9,987 bases of DNA from Bacteroidota bacterium (GTDB lineage: Bacteria; Bacteroidota; Bacteroidia; Flavobacteriales; Flavobacteriaceae). The notes beneath the pieces are model-generated. The model was given only the letters and a program-made list of their open reading frames with translations, had not been told where the DNA came from and ran no database searches. The first letter of the stretch is position 1; each line of letters begins with the position of its first letter. Location: NCBI GenBank assembly GCA_006227965.1, contig SBFL01000300.1, positions 1-9,987 of the forward strand. Reading direction: 5' to 3'. Made by a program: the position numbers and the translations under genes. This document shows positions 1 through 5,918 of the stretch, piece by piece.

Positions 1-109
1 CCACATTTTCACCCTCGGTGTAAGGCAGGTTCAGGAACAGGCTGTTGTATACCTCGAATTTATTGCGAACTGATTTTTTAAATTCCTTCAGACGTTCGGC
101 CTGGCTCAT
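1..109 (-). CDS. ppc: Probable phosphoenolpyruvate carboxylase, N-terminal fragment (runs off the left edge)
   Basis: The first 36 codons of a minus-strand gene are visible, starting at the ATG complementary to 107-109. The peptide begins MSQAERLKEFKKSVRNKF and continues with YNSLFLNLP. This K-F-x-x-Y-N-S-x-F-x-x-L-P pattern resembles, from memory, the N-terminus of flavobacterial phosphoenolpyruvate carboxylases, which add bicarbonate to PEP to give oxaloacetate and refill the TCA cycle. No catalytic residue lies within the fragment, so the assignment rests on one short motif. The frame stays open upstream to about 200, but the ATG at 109 is preferred because the fragment then starts like the family. 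A weak -7-like TGTATTTG (minus strand, 158-151) lies upstream. The next gene, at 306-590, has the same orientation about 200 bases away. Confidence 0.45.
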   Translation of the reverse strand, partial: MSQAERLKEFKKSVRNKFEVYNSLFLNLPYTEGENV

Positions 110-165
110 AATCTTTTTGCGCTTTTGGTTGCGGACCTGATTCTCCGGCCCAAATACAAAGTTCG

Positions 166-194
166 GGAACGTCAATCTTCTGATGAAACGTTCC
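166..194. repeat. 7-bp inverted repeat upstream of the ppc-like gene
   Basis: GGAACGT (166-172) and ACGTTCC (188-194) are perfect reverse complements separated by 15 bases. The stem can grow by a G-T and a C-G pair (165/195, 164/196) when read on the plus strand. It lies 57 bases upstream of the start at 109 and downstream of the gene ending at 306. It could be an operator or a transcript hairpin. No T-tract follows on the minus strand, so it is not a typical intrinsic terminator. The rest of 110-305 shows no convincing gene. Confidence 0.3.
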
Positions 195-305
195 TGTATT
201 CACAACAAATTAGAGGAATACGGTCACAAAACCAACAATTTGCCAAGAAAGTGGCAGATGCGCCCTGAATACTCCCGCTCATCTGCCCAAAGAAGCATGC
301 CCTGC

Positions 306-590
306 TTAAAAAGCAACACTCATAATACCGATGAATAAGGAGATCATCAGCCCCACAAAGGAAATATAAAATTGCGTGTACAGCCCCCCTACCCTGCCTT
401 CTTCTTTGTAGGTATGTTCCTCGTACATAGGCAGGTATTTGAATATTTTTCCTTTGATATATATTCCCCCGCTGAATAAGCTTGCATCCTCTCCCTTGGA
501 TTTGAGGTACTTGATAATAGATATCGTTACATACAGGTTGTACCAGAGAAAACCGAGGGCTATAAATCCGAATATGAGTGGAGTATTCAC
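306..590 (-). CDS. Small two-helix membrane protein of unknown function
   Basis: This is a 94-residue protein read from a GTG (complement of 588-590). An in-frame TGA two codons upstream leaves that GTG as the only reasonable start. I do not recognise the family. A hydrophobic segment spans about residues 4-26, a charged loop about 27-70 (YLKSKGEDASLFSGG, then KYLPMYEEHTYKEEG), and a second hydrophobic segment about 73-92 reaches the C-terminus. With two helices, both ends would face the same side of the inner membrane. The region is AT-richer than the window average. The hydrophobic-charged-hydrophobic order looks like a real protein rather than a chance frame. A plausible promoter lies just upstream at 608-638. 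Nothing nearby suggests a function. Confidence 0.55.
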   Translation of the reverse strand: MNTPLIFGFIALGFLWYNLYVTISIIKYLKSKGEDASLFSGGIYIKGKIFKYLPMYEEHTYKEEGRVGGLYTQFYISFVGLMISLFIGIMSVAF

Positions 591-607
591 GAATCAAAGT
601 GTTTTCT

Positions 608-638
608 TAAAAATACAAAATTCGATCAAATCTCAAAA
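608..638 (-). promoter_or_regulatory. Candidate Bacteroidota promoter for the small membrane protein
   Basis: Read on the minus strand, TTTTG (638-634) is followed after 18 bases by TATTTTTA (615-608), one mismatch from TAnnTTTG. The spacing suits the -33/-7 arrangement of Bacteroidota sigma-A promoters. Transcription would start near 602, a few bases before the GTG at 590. The remaining part of the 591-729 gap shows only a weak 6-bp inverted repeat (666-671/686-691). Confidence 0.35.
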
Positions 639-729
639 CAAAGTGGTGGTTAGATCCATATGCTATCCTTACCGTGCCTTCCAGATAAGGAAATGCATAC
701 ATATATTCCCCAACGAAACTCCTTTTTTA

Positions 730-1398
730 TCAAAAAAACCTCCTGTACTGTTCTTCCCGAAAGTCCATCACTGTATAATTTGGGTCATTCGCTTTCCGGG
801 TTTTATATTCAGGTAAGCCACCGACTGCCCGATTCGCAGAACCTGAAGGAGCCGTCAGAGAAACAGTGGTAATCAGTCGGGGTGACCCGTCAGCCGCCGG
901 TATCTGGAATTGATGGATACGGGGTACCCTATGCGAGATCCGAAGCATTCGGACCCCGTTTTCCCGCAGATGCCTCCTGAAAAGGTATTCCGGCCCGTTT
1001 TTACTGCTACCTCCCGTAAAGAGCAACTGTTCCACCCCGGGATACTTCCGAAGCAGTCCCAGAAGGTCCCGCAGCCGTATGTTTTTCATCCCCTGGTCAG
1101 AGGCATCGATCTTTTCCCTGTCTGCCCGGGCCACGACATCGCAGATACCTATCTTTCGTTTCCTCAAGAATGATTTTCGCTGTTCCACCGCCCGGGGCGA
1201 AGATTCATATGCCAGTTCCAGCCCGAAAATCCGGTCCAGGATCGGCCAGAGTTGCCCGTCCCGGCTTCCGTAACAAAAGTCGACATCTCCCTCCCTCAAC
1301 AGGCCCTGCGTAAACCTGGGAGGCGGCAGCGTCCCGACAATCCAGCGGGTGGCCTCTTCGAAAAGGAAAGGTTCGTAAGGGTGTGTATGGGCAAACAT
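730..1398 (-). CDS. Uracil-DNA glycosylase superfamily protein
   Basis: A 222-residue cytoplasmic protein with the layout of the uracil-DNA glycosylase superfamily, whose members remove uracil or other damaged bases at the start of base-excision repair. Visible motifs in order are GTLPPPRF (22-29, the motif-1 glycine/proline loop), GDVDFCYGS then LWPIL (37-54, the substrate-pocket region with an aromatic and a Trp-Pro), GICDVV (84-89), LLFTGGSS (125-132), and SLTAPSGSANRAVG (180-193, matching the motif-2 position L-x-S-P-S-x-A-N). No canonical catalytic Asp/His pair can be assigned by eye, so the substrate (uracil, hypoxanthine or another lesion) is not defined. The start is the ATG at 1398. 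The gene stands alone on the minus strand with no close partner. Superfamily is likely; exact family is uncertain. Confidence 0.75.
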   Translation of the reverse strand: MFAHTHPYEPFLFEEATRWIVGTLPPPRFTQGLLREGDVDFCYGSRDGQLWPILDRIFGLELAYESSPRAVEQRKSFLRKRKIGICDVVARADREKIDASDQGMKNIRLRDLLGLLRKYPGVEQLLFTGGSSKNGPEYLFRRHLRENGVRMLRISHRVPRIHQFQIPAADGSPRLITTVSLTAPSGSANRAVGGLPEYKTRKANDPNYTVMDFREEQYRRFF

Positions 1399-1469
1399 AA
1401 GTGGAAGTCACTGTCCCGTAAAATTAGGGAAATCTCACCAGGGTCCGGGTGAAGCCAAGAAGTCCCATA

Positions 1470-1489
1470 ATAAAAAGGGCAAAGCCCCT
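1470..1489 (-). terminator. Candidate intrinsic terminator (minus strand)
   Basis: On the minus strand the sequence reads AGGGGC-TTT-GCCCTT and continues into more T residues. This gives a six-pair stem including one G-T, a three-base loop and a short T-rich tail. It could stop minus-strand transcription that has passed yaaA and run antisense through the small plus-strand gene at 1603-1731, keeping it out of the gene starting at 1398. The stem is short, so this is tentative. Confidence 0.3.
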
Positions 1490-1513
1490 AATCCCCCGGT
1501 TTTAATATACCCT

Positions 1514-1556
1514 GTTTCACTGCAACGGCCCAACAGGTGGCAGGCCTTCGTGAAAC
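1514..1556 (+). promoter_or_regulatory. Hairpin-forming element upstream of the bTHX gene
   Basis: GTTTCAC (1514-1520) pairs perfectly with GTGAAAC (1550-1556). Inside it, GGCC at 1527-1530 can pair with GGCC at 1543-1546, giving a two-tier stem with an asymmetric internal loop (6 and 3 bases) and a 12-base apical loop. The element ends 46 bases before the ATG at 1603, so it could be a structured 5' leader for the ribosomal protein gene. Whether it is transcribed cannot be seen, and I find no perfect TAnnTTTG upstream. No gene is seen between 1399 and 1602. Confidence 0.35.
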
Positions 1557-1602
1557 GCTTCTAATTTCGTATATTAAAGTATAAACGAAAAAAATAAAGA
1601 AT

Positions 1603-1731
1603 ATGGGAAAAGGAGACAAAAAAAGCAAACGGGGCAAAATCGCCAATAAATCCTATGGGGTGCGCAGGCCTCGAAAAATTCGGAAGAAAACACCCGTGGA
1701 GGAAAAAATCTCCATTAAGGGAAAAAGCTGA
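1603..1731 (+). CDS. 30S ribosomal protein bTHX
   Basis: A 42-codon gene read from ATG at 1603 to TGA at 1729-1731. The product starts MGKGDKKSKRGKIANKSYGV and continues RRPRK, ending ISIKGKS. The MGKGDKK-[ST]-x-RGKI start and the YGVRRPRK motif match bTHX, the very small basic protein that sits in the head of the 30S subunit in Thermus and is present in Bacteroidota. The peptide is strongly positive (Lys/Arg rich), as expected for rRNA binding. The C-terminal tail after residue 27 is longer than the shortest family members as I recall them. The ATG follows an A-rich stretch (AAAAAATAAAGAAT), typical of Bacteroidota starts that lack a Shine-Dalgarno site. It stands alone, converging on yaaA. 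Confidence 0.88.
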   Translation: MGKGDKKSKRGKIANKSYGVRRPRKIRKKTPVEEKISIKGKS

Positions 1732-1776
1732 ACCCACTTGCCCTGACCTTCAAATGAGAAGTCAAATGGCGCAAAG

Positions 1777-1792
1777 CAACCGGCGCCGGTTG
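1777..1792. terminator. 16-bp perfect palindrome between converging genes
   Basis: CAACCGGCGCCGGTTG is its own reverse complement. As RNA it can fold as a six-pair GC-rich stem (CAACCG/CGGTTG) with a GCGC loop, on either strand. It lies 45 bases after the bTHX stop (1731) and 4 bases after the yaaA stop (1797, minus strand), so it could act as a shared bidirectional terminator or 3'-end stabiliser. No T-tract follows on either side, so it is not a classic intrinsic terminator. It could also be a protein-binding site. Confidence 0.4.
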
Positions 1793-1796
1793 GACC

Positions 1797-2558
1797 CTAA
1801 CGGATAAATACCGGCTGGTTGTCCTTTACGGTGTGTTCCCTGCTGAACTGATATCCCCCGTAGTCAAATGCCCGGATTTCCTCTAGGGTATCGGCTCCGG
1901 TGTCCAGGATGTATCGCACCATGGCCCCACGGGCTTTTTTGGCAAAAAAGCTGATGACCTGAAGTTTATCTTTGCTCCAGTCCTTAAACACAGGGGTTAT
2001 TACAGGCACTTTAAGCTGTTTGGCATCCACGGCATCAAAATATTCGTTGCTGGCCAGGTTCAGGAACAACTCCCCTTCCTTAAGTTCGCTGTTCAGCTGG
2101 TCTGTAATGGCCTTCTTCCAGTATTCGTACAAATTCTTTTTTCGGCCAACGGTAAGCCTGGTTCCCATTTCAAGGCGGTAAGGCTGGATCAGGTCCAGGG
2201 GGCGCAGCACACCGTAAAGACCCGAAAGGATGCGGAGGGAATCCTGCAGGCGATCCATCTGGGATTCCCTCAGCGTATAGGCTTCCAGCCCCTGATAGAC
2301 ATCCCCGTTGAATGCAAAAACTGCCGGCCTGGCATTCTCCCGGGTAAAGGGACGTGAAAATTCCTGATTCCGCTGCCAGTTCAGGTCGGCCAGCTTATCG
2401 GAAATACCCATAAGCTGCGAAAGGGCTTTGGGCTTTTTCTTTGCGAGTACTTTATTGAGCTTTTCTGCCTGGTCCAGGAACAGTGGTTCCGAATACCGTT
2501 CTGTAGGCAGGGGAGACTCAAAATCAAGGGATTTAGCCGGGGATATAACGATCTTCAT
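1797..2558 (-). CDS. yaaA: Peroxide stress protein YaaA (DUF328/UPF0246 family)
   Basis: A 253-residue cytoplasmic protein, about the usual family length. In E. coli YaaA lowers intracellular free iron and limits oxidative DNA damage under hydrogen peroxide stress; the E. coli protein binds DNA with an unusual fold. Motifs seen are ISPAKSL at residues 5-11, FNGDVYQGL (83-91), [18 protein letters not shown] (111-128) and [14 protein letters not shown] (204-217), all strongly conserved in the family. The frame is open 22 codons further upstream, but the [11 protein letters not shown] start at 2558 matches the family, so the extension is rejected. A promoter-like pair lies at 2596-2626, suggesting the gene can be transcribed apart from rluD just upstream (96-base gap). 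The TAG stop is followed at once by the palindrome at 1777-1792. Confidence 0.93.
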   Translation of the reverse strand: MKIVISPAKSLDFESPLPTERYSEPLFLDQAEKLNKVLAKKKPKALSQLMGISDKLADLNWQRNQEFSRPFTRENARPAVFAFNGDVYQGLEAYTLRESQMDRLQDSLRILSGLYGVLRPLDLIQPYRLEMGTRLTVGRKKNLYEYWKKAITDQLNSELKEGELFLNLASNEYFDAVDAKQLKVPVITPVFKDWSKDKLQVISFFAKKARGAMVRYILDTGADTLEEIRAFDYGGYQFSREHTVKDNQPVFIR

Positions 2559-2595
2559 ACTGCATTTCTTTGATTCCGGGCCTAAAAGTACAACG

Positions 2596-2626
2596 CAAAT
2601 TACATTTTCCGTGCTCGGTTTCAAAA
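2596..2626 (-). promoter_or_regulatory. Candidate promoter for yaaA
   Basis: On the minus strand TTTTG (2626-2622) is followed after 19 bases by TAATTTG (2602-2596), which is TAnnTTTG with one base fewer between TA and TTTG. The 19-base spacing is the usual one for Bacteroidota. It would give a leader of about 30 bases before the ATG at 2558. The shortened -7 element lowers confidence. Confidence 0.35.
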
Positions 2627-2654
2627 GACTTCCTTATAGCCCTATTGACCCGGT

Positions 2655-3692
2655 TTATGAATTCTGCTGTTGCCGGGTGTATTGCCTCCATTTATCGATA
2701 CAGGCCGCCATGTCTGAAGGGATCTCTGCCTGAAAGAACATGTGTTTTCCCGTCTCGGGATGCGCGAAACCCAGGGTGCGGGCGTGGAGCGCCTGCCGGG
2801 GAAGCAACGCAAAGGCGTTCTCAACGAATTGCCGGTACTTGCTGAAGGTAGTCCCCTTCAGGATACGTTCCCCCCCGTAACGCTCATCGTTGAAAAGGGG
2901 ATGGCCAATATATTTCATGTGCACACGGATCTGATGGGTCCGCCCGGTTTCAAGGCGGCAGGAAACCAGGGTCACATACCGGAACCGCTCCAGGACCTCG
3001 TAATGGGTGGTGGCCGGTTTTCCCTGTTCGCCTTCCGGGAATACCTGCATCTGGAGCCGGTTTTTGGGATTGCGGCCGATGTTCCCTTCCACGGTGCCTT
3101 TATCCGCCTCCACATTCCCCCAGACCAGGGCCAGGTATTCCCGCTCCGTGGTCTTGTCAAAAAACTGCCTTGCCAGGTGGGACATGGCGTGTTCCGTTTT
3201 TGCGATCACCAGCAGACCCGAAGTATCCTTGTCGATCCGGTGTACCAGCCCGGGTCGGTTATCGGAATTCATAGGCATGTTCCCCAGGTGGTTGGCCAGG
3301 GCGTTGAGAAGGGTGCCTGTGTAATTCCCGTGCCCCGGGTGCACTACCATCCCTGGCGGCTTGTCCACCACGAGCAGGCTGTCGTCTTCGTAAACGATAT
3401 TAAGGGGTACATCCTCCGGCTGGATCAGGTATTCATAAGGAGGGTGTTCAAAAAGTACGCGTACCGTATCGCCGGGCTTGACCTTATAATTTTGCTTGAC
3501 GATCTGATCATCGACGCGGATGTTTCCATCCCGTGCAGCCTTTTGAATTTTATTCCGCGTGGCATTACGGATGAGGTTCATCAGGAATTTGTCTACGCGA
3601 AGGGGTTCCTGTCCGGCTCCCGCCGTAAAGCTGTAGTGCTCGAATAATTCGTCTTCTTCCGGGTCTTCCTGACCCTGCGGGTCCCGGGTCAT
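2655..3692 (-). CDS. rluD: RluD-type 23S rRNA pseudouridine synthase (RluA family)
   Basis: A 345-residue protein. Residues about 32-80 form an S4 RNA-binding domain (LRVDKFLMNLI, then GNIRVDDQIVKQNYKVKPGD). The RluA-type catalytic domain follows from about 95. The signature HRIDKDTSGL at 151-160 carries the catalytic aspartate (D154) that isomerises uridine to pseudouridine. Further conserved blocks are DKPPGMVVHPG (110-120), REYLALVWG (184-192) and RLETGRTHQIRVH (246-258). The S4 plus catalytic layout fits RluD, which modifies helix 69 of 23S rRNA (1911/1915/1917 in E. coli), though RluC or another paralogue cannot be excluded by eye. Residues 1-25 are an acidic lead-in. Its ATG overlaps the stop of the PASTA gene (TCAT at 3689-3692 on the plus strand), which suggests translational coupling. 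Confidence 0.92.
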   Translation of the reverse strand: MTRDPQGQEDPEEDELFEHYSFTAGAGQEPLRVDKFLMNLIRNATRNKIQKAARDGNIRVDDQIVKQNYKVKPGDTVRVLFEHPPYEYLIQPEDVPLNIVYEDDSLLVVDKPPGMVVHPGHGNYTGTLLNALANHLGNMPMNSDNRPGLVHRIDKDTSGLLVIAKTEHAMSHLARQFFDKTTEREYLALVWGNVEADKGTVEGNIGRNPKNRLQMQVFPEGEQGKPATTHYEVLERFRYVTLVSCRLETGRTHQIRVHMKYIGHPLFNDERYGGERILKGTTFSKYRQFVENAFALLPRQALHARTLGFAHPETGKHMFFQAEIPSDMAACIDKWRQYTRQQQNS

Positions 3693-4279
3693 TCTTCAGA
3701 TTGGGCTTTGATACGGGCTTCATCGCCTACGGTGCCGTTGCCACAGACCAGTTCTATTTTGGAGGTTTTCGGCAGTTTGTCCCCCGGGTTGATGTATTTC
3801 CCCTGGTAACGGATCCTGTAGACCATGTCCTTTCCCAGCTCATCGATGTAGGTAACCTCATCCACCTCCAGGCCCACGGCCCGAAGCATGGAAGTAGCAT
3901 TGCGCCTGGTAACCTGAATGATATCCGGCACGGTTACCTTTTTATACCCGGAAGGGTTGACCGTGACATAAATCTTCCGGTTCTGCTTGACCTTGTTCCC
4001 GGCCGGCGGGTTTTGCTCTATGATCGAAAAACGGGGGTAGTCCGGGTTGAAGTTCGCTGAGTCCACCACTTCGTACCGAAGGTCGGCTGCAGCCAGCACC
4101 TCCCTCATTTCTGTCACCGAGAGCTTTGCCAGGTCGGGTACCCGCACAAAATCACCGTGATGGGTAGTGGATTTAAGCCACTGCAACACGGCAAACACCA
4201 ACAGGACGCAAACCACCACGGCCAGGCCAAGCTGGATCAGGAATTCCCTGGAAGTCAAAAATTTCAGAAAATTTCGCAT
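3689..4279 (-). CDS. Membrane-anchored protein with two PASTA domains, no kinase
   Basis: A 196-residue protein. A basic N-terminus (MRNFLKFLTSREF) leads into one transmembrane segment at about 14-34, so the rest probably faces the periplasm. Two PASTA domains follow: about 44-108, opening VRVPDL and closing KIYVTVNPS with a central PPAG turn, and about 114-180, opening VTVPDI and closing KIELVCG. PASTA domains often bind peptidoglycan fragments and are best known at the ends of Ser/Thr kinases and penicillin-binding proteins. Neither partner domain is present here. The gene is divergent from ddl with a shared 98-base upstream region, and overlaps rluD by four bases, so it heads the PASTA-rluD unit. 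A cell-wall sensing or scaffold role is inference from family and context. Confidence 0.88.
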   Translation of the reverse strand: MRNFLKFLTSREFLIQLGLAVVVCVLLVFAVLQWLKSTTHHGDFVRVPDLAKLSVTEMREVLAAADLRYEVVDSANFNPDYPRFSIIEQNPPAGNKVKQNRKIYVTVNPSGYKKVTVPDIIQVTRRNATSMLRAVGLEVDEVTYIDELGKDMVYRIRYQGKYINPGDKLPKTSKIELVCGNGTVGDEARIKAQSEE

Positions 4280-4298
4280 ACTGAGTTCATCTACCGGA

Positions 4299-4306
4299 CA
4301 AATATA
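4299..4306 (-). promoter_or_regulatory. -7 element of the PASTA-rluD promoter
   Basis: TATATTTG on the minus strand (4306 to 4299) is a perfect match to the Bacteroidota -7 consensus TAnnTTTG, 19 bases before the ATG at 4279. Transcription would begin around 4293, leaving a very short leader. The -33 region is A-rich on this strand with no clear TTG. Confidence 0.55.
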
Positions 4307-4355
4307 GGAAACCCCTTCTTTTTTCTTTATTTTCGACCTGTTTATAACGCTCCTT

Positions 4356-4363
4356 TAACTTTA
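4356..4363 (+). promoter_or_regulatory. Candidate -7 element of the ddl promoter
   Basis: TAACTTTA differs from TAnnTTTG only in its last base and ends 14 bases before the ddl ATG at 4378. No clear -33 TTG is seen upstream. With the site at 4299-4306 it would make a back-to-back promoter pair for the two cell-wall genes. Confidence 0.35.
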
Positions 4364-4377
4364 GCCCGGGTCCACGG

Positions 4378-5361
4378 ATGAAGAAGAACATCGCAATCGT
4401 AATGGGAGGGTATTCCAGCGAATACGGCATCTCCCTAAAGAGCGGGAACACAGCCTACAAATGGCTGGATCGCGACCAGTATGCCCCTTACAGGGTCCTT
4501 ATCGATAAAGAAAAATGGGTGGTCCTCGACGCAGAGGAAAGACAGTACCCCATAGACCGGCATGATTTCACCGCGGAGCTGGCAGGTGTGCGGTTGAAAT
4601 TCGACTGCGTGTTCAACGCCATTCACGGCAGTCCGGGAGAAGATGGGCTCCTGCAGGCCTATTTCGACCTCATCGGGCTGCCCTATACCTCATGCGGGGC
4701 CTACCAGGCGGCACTTACCTTCAACAAAAGGGACCTCCTGAGCGTACTGAAGCCGAGGGGGGTGCACTGTGCCACCTCCTATCTGATCGACAGGGGACAG
4801 GAAATCCGCCCCCATGAGATTTTCCGGCGTGTGGGGCTGCCCTGCTTCGTTAAGGCCAACAGGGCAGGAAGCAGTTTCGGGGTGAGCCTGGTCAAGGAGG
4901 AATCCGCTTTGGATGCCGCCCTGCAGGCGGCCTTCCGGGAAGACGATGAAGTTTTGATCGAAACGGCCCTGAAGGGGACCGAAGTCTCCGTGGGCGTCAT
5001 TCGATACGAGGGCCAAACCCGGGTCCTGCCAATCACGGAAATCGTACCGGATTCCGAATTTTTTGATTACGAGGCCAAGTATATGGGGAAATCCAGTGAA
5101 ATTACCCCGGCGCGCATCGACGCCAAAACCCGGGAGGAAGTTACCCGTACTGCCCGATTCATCTATGAAGCCCTTAAAATGAAGGGATTCAGCCGGAGTG
5201 AGTTCATCCTGGTTGACGGGGTCCCGCATTTCCTGGAAATGAATACCACTCCCGGTCTTACGGAGGCCAGCATCCTGCCCCAACAGGCTCGGGAAGCCGG
5301 GATCTCGCTAACAGACCTTTTCGGGAGTGCCATAGAGGAGGCATTGGAGAAAAAGCACTAA
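4378..5361 (+). CDS. ddl: D-alanine--D-alanine ligase
   Basis: A 327-residue ATP-grasp enzyme that joins two D-alanines for the peptidoglycan precursor stem. The N-terminal domain opens with the family signature VMGGYSSEYGISLKSG, with E15 as the conserved substrate-contacting glutamate. NAIHGSPGEDGLLQ (80-93) and YTSCG (103-107) follow. The ATP-grasp part shows FVKANRAGSSFGVS (157-170), FDYEAKY in the omega loop (229-235), SRSEF (272-276) and LEMNTTPGLTEAS (286-298), where E287 and N289 are the expected metal ligands. Y235 aligns by motif with the tyrosine found in D-Ala-D-Ala enzymes rather than the Phe or Lys of D-lactate-type or Van ligases, so ordinary dipeptide specificity is inferred. 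F229 replaces the tyrosine commonly found there. coaD follows after 23 bases and may be cotranscribed. Confidence 0.96.
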   Translation: MKKNIAIVMGGYSSEYGISLKSGNTAYKWLDRDQYAPYRVLIDKEKWVVLDAEERQYPIDRHDFTAELAGVRLKFDCVFNAIHGSPGEDGLLQAYFDLIGLPYTSCGAYQAALTFNKRDLLSVLKPRGVHCATSYLIDRGQEIRPHEIFRRVGLPCFVKANRAGSSFGVSLVKEESALDAALQAAFREDDEVLIETALKGTEVSVGVIRYEGQTRVLPITEIVPDSEFFDYEAKYMGKSSEITPARIDAKTREEVTRTARFIYEALKMKGFSRSEFILVDGVPHFLEMNTTPGLTEASILPQQAREAGISLTDLFGSAIEEALEKKH

Positions 5362-5384
5362 TTTAGAACCAAACCATCCAATTC

Positions 5385-5864
5385 ATGAAACGGGCCATAT
5401 TTCCGGGGTCCTTCGACCCGATCACCCTGGGGCACTACGATATCATTCAGCGCGGGATCTCCCTCTTTGACGAACTGATCATTGCCATCGGGGAGAACAC
5501 CGATAAATCTTATATGTTCGACCTGCAACATCGGATGAAGTTTATCACGGAGGCCTTCAGGGATGAACCCAGGATCAAGGTACAGTCCTACAGCGGGCTA
5601 ACCGTTGATTTCTGCCGCCGGGTAGGAGCGGATTTTATCCTGAGGGGGTTGCGGAACCCGGCAGATTTCGAATTTGAAAAGGCCATCGCCCATACCAACA
5701 GGAAGCTTTCTGAAATAGAAACCGTTTTTTTGCTGACCTCTTCCGGTAAATCCTACATAAGTTCCTCCATCGTCCGGGATGTAATCCGCAACGGCGGGGA
5801 CTACACGGGCCTCGTACCTGAGACGGTACGATTCCAGGGGATTCCGGGAAAAAAGGACACATAA
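5385..5864 (+). CDS. coaD: Phosphopantetheine adenylyltransferase
   Basis: A 159-residue nucleotidyltransferase that adenylates 4'-phosphopantetheine to dephospho-CoA, the penultimate step of coenzyme A synthesis. The ATP-binding signature is GSFDPITLGH at 8-17, with H17 corresponding to the T/HxGH motif histidine. Next come MFDLQHR (44-50), SGLTVDF (70-76), the conserved loop ILRGLRNPADFEFE (85-98) and SYISSSIVRD (123-132). The length is normal; the tail after VPETV (144-148) runs a little longer than in relatives as I recall them. It follows ddl by 23 bases in the same direction, consistent with one transcript. The promoter of the next gene begins 20 bases after its stop, and no terminator hairpin is visible between them. 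Confidence 0.96.
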   Translation: MKRAIFPGSFDPITLGHYDIIQRGISLFDELIIAIGENTDKSYMFDLQHRMKFITEAFRDEPRIKVQSYSGLTVDFCRRVGADFILRGLRNPADFEFEKAIAHTNRKLSEIETVFLLTSSGKSYISSSIVRDVIRNGGDYTGLVPETVRFQGIPGKKDT

Positions 5865-5883
5865 GGCATACGGCATTTTTGGA

Positions 5884-5891
5884 TACCTTTG
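5884..5891 (+). promoter_or_regulatory. -7 element of the M14 lipoprotein gene promoter
   Basis: TACCTTTG is a perfect TAnnTTTG match, 27 bases before the ATG at 5919. It contains the TTG that would otherwise serve as a longer start (5889), which argues for the ATG. No obvious -33 TTG is found at the right distance, so part of the call rests on the -7 box alone. Confidence 0.5.
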
Positions 5892-5918
5892 GCAAAGGAT
5901 CCCATAACCCCTATAGAT

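Noticed and set aside
666..691. 6-bp inverted repeat TCCTTA/TAAGGA after the UDG gene as a terminator
   Set aside because: Short stem, 14-base loop and no T-tract on the minus strand; could be chance.
439..816. 125-codon plus-strand open frame over the small membrane protein and the UDG gene end
   Set aside because: It spans two better-supported minus-strand genes and reads as low-quality antisense sequence.
2559..2624. 22-codon upstream extension of yaaA
   Set aside because: Family members start at [11 protein letters not shown]; the extension overlaps the candidate promoter.
2742..3647. 301-codon plus-strand open frame opposite rluD
   Set aside because: It is the antisense shadow of a clear pseudouridine synthase gene; the product has no recognisable motif and no promoter or start context.
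4690..5283. 197-codon minus-strand open frame opposite ddl
   Set aside because: Antisense shadow of ddl, an artefact of GC-rich codon use.
5865..5883. Possible terminator after coaD (GGCATACGGCATTTTT)
   Set aside because: The repeated GGCA is direct, not inverted, so no stem forms before the T-run.
5889..5918. TTG start for the M14 gene
   Set aside because: The TTG is part of the perfect -7 element TACCTTTG, and the ATG at 5919 gives a proper lipoprotein signal.
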